Source of the DNA: an uncultured Lachnospiraceae bacterium
GTDB lineage: Bacteria > Bacillota > Clostridia > Lachnospirales > Lachnospiraceae
Direction: 5' to 3'
Assembly: GCA_937901625.1 (NCBI GenBank)
Contig: CALDIE010000082.1
Span: 1-8,359, forward strand
Length of the DNA: 8,359 nucleotides
In this document: one piece after another, positions 5,874 to 8,359 of the stretch
Layout of the letters: each line of letters starts with the position of its first letter
How positions within the stretch are numbered: position 1 is the first letter of the stretch
Made by a program: the position numbers and the translations under genes
Notes under the pieces: generated by a model
Told to the model about the DNA's origin: nothing
Seen by the model: the letters and a program-made list of their open reading frames with translations, nothing else
Databases searched by the model: none

Positions 5874-7226
5874 CTACTCCGAACGGATAGCCGCCAAAGG
5901 ACTTAATTTCATGGCCCGGATCGAAGGAAAAAGCCCCGCCAGCATAGCCATCAGTCCGGCAAAGACGATCGAAATGCCGCATAACCATATGGGAATTCTG
6001 GCTATGCTTCCGTTGCCGTACCCCAACAGATCCGGCGTAACAAAGTGATTGATCACCGCTACGAGCGCGTAACTGAGACCTACGCCCACAACGCCGCCGA
6101 TCACACCGATATAGGCTGCTTCGATCAAAAACATCGCCTGAATATCCCTGATCCTGCATCCGATCACCTTCATGATCCCGATCTCTTTTGTTCTCTCATA
6201 GATTGACATCATCATTGTATTGGCAATACCGATCGCCGCGACAAACAAAGAGATAGCGCCTATGCCTCCCAAAACTGCCTGGATGATGTTCATCTCCTGC
6301 ATGCTGGACTCAAGCCATTCCATCTCGGCATAGCTCTGATATCCCATATCATTGATCAATGCCTGCACTTCCGTGACATTTTCCATATCATCCACTTCTA
6401 CCATAATGGAATTATAGAAAATCTCTTTGTAGGGTTTACCATTGGATCTTGTCGGTTGCCCCGGGATCGCGGAGTTCTTAAACTCCCTCTGCAACGCTGC
6501 CTTCAGTGCCTCGATATTACAATAGACATTCCAGGAATAACTGTTATAATCATCCGTTCCTCCTGCCACAACACCGCTTGTGGGGATCAAATACTTCTTT
6601 GGCATTGCGATGATCTGTCCGTTTTCATCCTGCTGTCCCGCTCTTTGATACCCGGATGTATCAAAGATCACATAGACCGGATCATTCATCCAATTGACAT
6701 TCGGGAGGACTCCATCCTCCCAGTAGGAATAAGTATGTGTTTTGGTATTTTCCAACTGCATCAGCAACTGGTTTCCGTATACAAAAGCCAGTTCCGAATC
6801 GGAACGAGGAAACTCTCCGTCTCCCAATTTCATTCCCATACGTTCCATAGACTGCGGTGTCATACCGATCACCGACGTATACGTGCCGTAGATCCCGCTG
6901 CGGATATATACCATCACTTCAAGCTGCGGCGACACAGATGTGACATGCTCCATATGTGAAAACAATTCTACCAGTTCATCATCCAGATGCATCTCCTTCT
7001 TATCATCCGAACCATCTCTGCTATAGGGTTCCCTTACCTCGATCGTTGTCAGACTACCGTAGGATTGCAATTCCTCGAGCATCGCTTCCTTCATGCCTAT
7101 ACCCAGAGAAAGCATCACGATAATGGATGTTGTGCCGATCACCACACCCAACACGGTCAAGATGGTACGGACCTTTCGTTTGAAGAGACTGGTAATACTC
7201 ATTCCCAAAAGATCAGATATCTTCAC
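5874..7226 (-). CDS. MacB/FtsX-type ABC transporter permease
   Basis: This 450-residue protein is the membrane subunit of a MacB-type (type VII) ABC system, a class that works by mechanotransmission, often for efflux or lipoprotein handling. It has one N-terminal helix (about 21-43), a large extracellular MacB periplasmic-core-like domain (about 45-310), and three C-terminal helices (about 313-337, 366-394 and 410-434). The FtsX-type signature YERTKEIGIMKVIG (343-356) and the C-terminal RAMKLSPLAAIRSE are diagnostic. Length and four-helix layout fit a complete protein without a fused ATPase. The start is GTG (7226) with GGAAG 7 bases upstream. It follows the surface-protein gene by 29 bp, so the two are probably co-transcribed. 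The cognate ATPase is not downstream, where the kinase unit begins, so it presumably lies upstream beyond the window. Confidence 0.92.
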   Translation of the reverse strand: MKISDLLGMSITSLFKRKVRTILTVLGVVIGTTSIIVMLSLGIGMKEAMLEELQSYGSLTTIEVREPYSRDGSDDKKEMHLDDELVELFSHMEHVTSVSPQLEVMVYIRSGIYGTYTSVIGMTPQSMERMGMKLGDGEFPRSDSELAFVYGNQLLMQLENTKTHTYSYWEDGVLPNVNWMNDPVYVIFDTSGYQRAGQQDENGQIIAMPKKYLIPTSGVVAGGTDDYNSYSWNVYCNIEALKAALQREFKNSAIPGQPTRSNGKPYKEIFYNSIMVEVDDMENVTEVQALINDMGYQSYAEMEWLESSMQEMNIIQAVLGGIGAISLFVAAIGIANTMMMSIYERTKEIGIMKVIGCRIRDIQAMFLIEAAYIGVIGGVVGVGLSYALVAVINHFVTPDLLGYGNGSIARIPIWLCGISIVFAGLMAMLAGLFPSIRAMKLSPLAAIRSE

Positions 7227-7255
7227 TTTCTGTCTTCCATCCTTTCCTTTTCACA

Positions 7256-8359
7256 TCAATCATCCAGCGCTTCCATCTCTGCCAAAAGAGCCTTTTTCTT
7301 CTTGTTGTGCTTTACGATGCCCACGATGATGCCGACAAGCGCTACGGCTCCGATCCCTCCGCCGATCCAAACAGCCTTGGGAATACCGTTTCCGCCATCG
7401 CCTTCCATGTCTTCACCATAATAATCGTCATAACCCATATCACCGTAATCACCGTAATCATAGTTTTCCTCATAGACATAGACAGAGATCGGCTTGTCGA
7501 TAGTAGTCACATTGCCCGCTTCATCCTCGTATGAGATAACGGCCGTAACCGTACCATCATCCATCGTAGGCGCAATGGCATTTACCATCGCGTCCACATT
7601 TCCGGTAGCACCGGGTTCAAGCTTTCCTATAAAGGTGCTTCCGCCCGTGATCGTATCCCCGACAAAATCCACCTTTACATTGTAGAGAGTTGTCTTACCC
7701 AGGTTGTAGATCTGGAACATTACATTGGTGCTTCCGCCAACTGCCACACTTTCCGGAAGGATTTCCGCGTCGCCGCTGTCAACTCTGGCTTCCTGATACA
7801 CCGGGATCGAGACATTGCTGGACGCCTTATAAGGATTTGACTTGCTGTCTTCATAATCCGCCGAAACGGTAACCAGGTCGCTGGCATATACCCGGGTGTC
7901 CAGCTTGCTGACGGCATAGGTGCCTTCCCCCAGGACCACATTGTCCCCGATCACCACATTTTCCGCCACGATACTGTGACGCACGACGGCGCCCGCACGA
8001 ATCGTCGACCTGCCCATGATCACGGAATCCTCCACCACCATCGTAGCTGTGCCCGTGGCCGCGACGGTGTAGCGCCCCGCGCCGTCCACCTCGATGGTGG
8101 AATCGGAGATCGTCAGCGTGCCGGAATCCACATAGGCCGCTGTTCCGGCGGACTCAGTGCCGGAGACAGCTTCATCCACATTCATGGTGATGTTCGTGCC
8201 ATTCAGGACAACGTCGGAATTGCTGGCGCTCAGCAGGGTATCGCTGTAGTCGCCGCTTTTATATTCGATTCCGGAGAGGGTGAACGTGCCGTCCGTTTCC
8301 TCGACAGATCCTGCCAGACTGTCATCCGCTGTGACCGTTTCGCCCTTTACATTGATCAT
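7256..8359 (-). CDS. C-terminal part of a mosaic membrane-anchored surface protein (5' end outside window)
   Basis: The open frame runs off the right edge; the ATG at the very edge is unlikely to be the true start. In visible-residue numbering, 1-107 is Ser/Thr/Gly-rich with repeating strands (TLTISDSTIEVDG) like a beta-helix surface protein. Residues 108-165 carry hexapeptide repeats (DSVIMGRST, IRAGAV, VAENVV, IGDNVV, LGEG) and then KLDTRVYASDLVTV, closely resembling the C-terminal beta-helix of GlgC (ADP-glucose pyrophosphorylase) as I remember it. Residues 166-296 look like CARDB-type domains (NVMFQIYNLGKTTLYNVKV). An Asp/Tyr/Gly-rich linker (298-322), a membrane helix (about 329-349) and a short basic cytoplasmic tail follow; there is no LPXTG motif. 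GC is about 60% before residue 166 and about 48% after. It is probably an accessory protein for the ABC permease encoded 29 bp downstream. The middle segment may be foreign or an assembly artefact. Confidence 0.75.
   Translation of the reverse strand: MINVKGETVTADDSLAGSVEETDGTFTLSGIEYKSGDYSDTLLSASNSDVVLNGTNITMNVDEAVSGTESAGTAAYVDSGTLTISDSTIEVDGAGRYTVAATGTATMVVEDSVIMGRSTIRAGAVVRHSIVAENVVIGDNVVLGEGTYAVSKLDTRVYASDLVTVSADYEDSKSNPYKASSNVSIPVYQEARVDSGDAEILPESVAVGGSTNVMFQIYNLGKTTLYNVKVDFVGDTITGGSTFIGKLEPGATGNVDAMVNAIAPTMDDGTVTAVISYEDEAGNVTTIDKPISVYVYEENYDYGDYGDMGYDDYYGEDMEGDGGNGIPKAVWIGGGIGAVALVGIIVGIVKHNKKKKALLAEMEALDD

Noticed and set aside
6456..6959. Plus-strand open frame of 167 codons
   Set aside because: It is antisense to the ABC permease gene, whose FtsX/MacB features are unambiguous.
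7865..8038. A functional ADP-glucose pyrophosphorylase gene
   Set aside because: Only about 58 residues of hexapeptide repeats resemble GlgC; there is no nucleotidyltransferase domain in the window.
7256..8359. Treating the edge ATG as a true start of the surface-protein gene
   Set aside because: The frame is open to the window edge, the protein begins mid-domain without a signal peptide, and no ribosome site can be seen.

Overview
The window looks like chromosome from a Gram-positive anaerobe of the Clostridia, most probably Lachnospiraceae-like. The signs are about 45-48% GC over most of its length, AGGAG/AGGGG-type ribosome sites with some GTG starts, a Ser/Thr kinase carrying a DUF6273-type C-terminal domain, and a CmpB-type membrane protein. 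The taxonomic call is inference from gene content. Every gene I accept lies on the minus strand, so transcription runs from high to low coordinates.

Right end (8359 to 5874): the 3' part of a large surface or membrane-anchored protein gene, followed 29 bp later by a MacB/FtsX-type ABC permease. The visible surface-protein part is a mosaic. It has a beta-helix-like segment, then a hexapeptide-repeat segment resembling the C-terminus of GlgC, then a CARDB-like segment with a membrane anchor. GC drops from about 60% to about 48% at position ~7865, inside the reading frame. The ATPase partner of the permease is not in the window.

Middle (5873 to 1055): a 215-bp intergenic region holds an 11-bp tandem repeat, a 22-bp near-palindrome centred on a -35 box, a sigma-A-like promoter (TTGCAA-N18-TATAAT) and a leader hairpin. 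Downstream follow four closely packed genes: a soluble Hanks-type Ser/Thr kinase with an N-terminal zinc ribbon and a C-terminal DUF6273-like domain, a PPP-family metallophosphatase, a five-helix CmpB-family membrane protein with a long charged tail, and an unrecognised 264-residue protein. A clear intrinsic terminator follows the last one. I read this as one transcription unit for reversible Ser/Thr phosphorylation, with an extended -10 motif across the kinase stop codon that could give the phosphatase extra expression.

Left end (1022 to 1): a lipoprotein substrate-binding protein of the NMT1/SsuA type, which ends in an ATGA overlap with what may be the next transporter gene, cut by the window edge.

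The two points most worth a second look are the kinase/phosphatase/membrane-protein unit with its palindromic control site, and the mosaic surface protein with its sharp composition break, which may be either real recombination or an assembly chimera.
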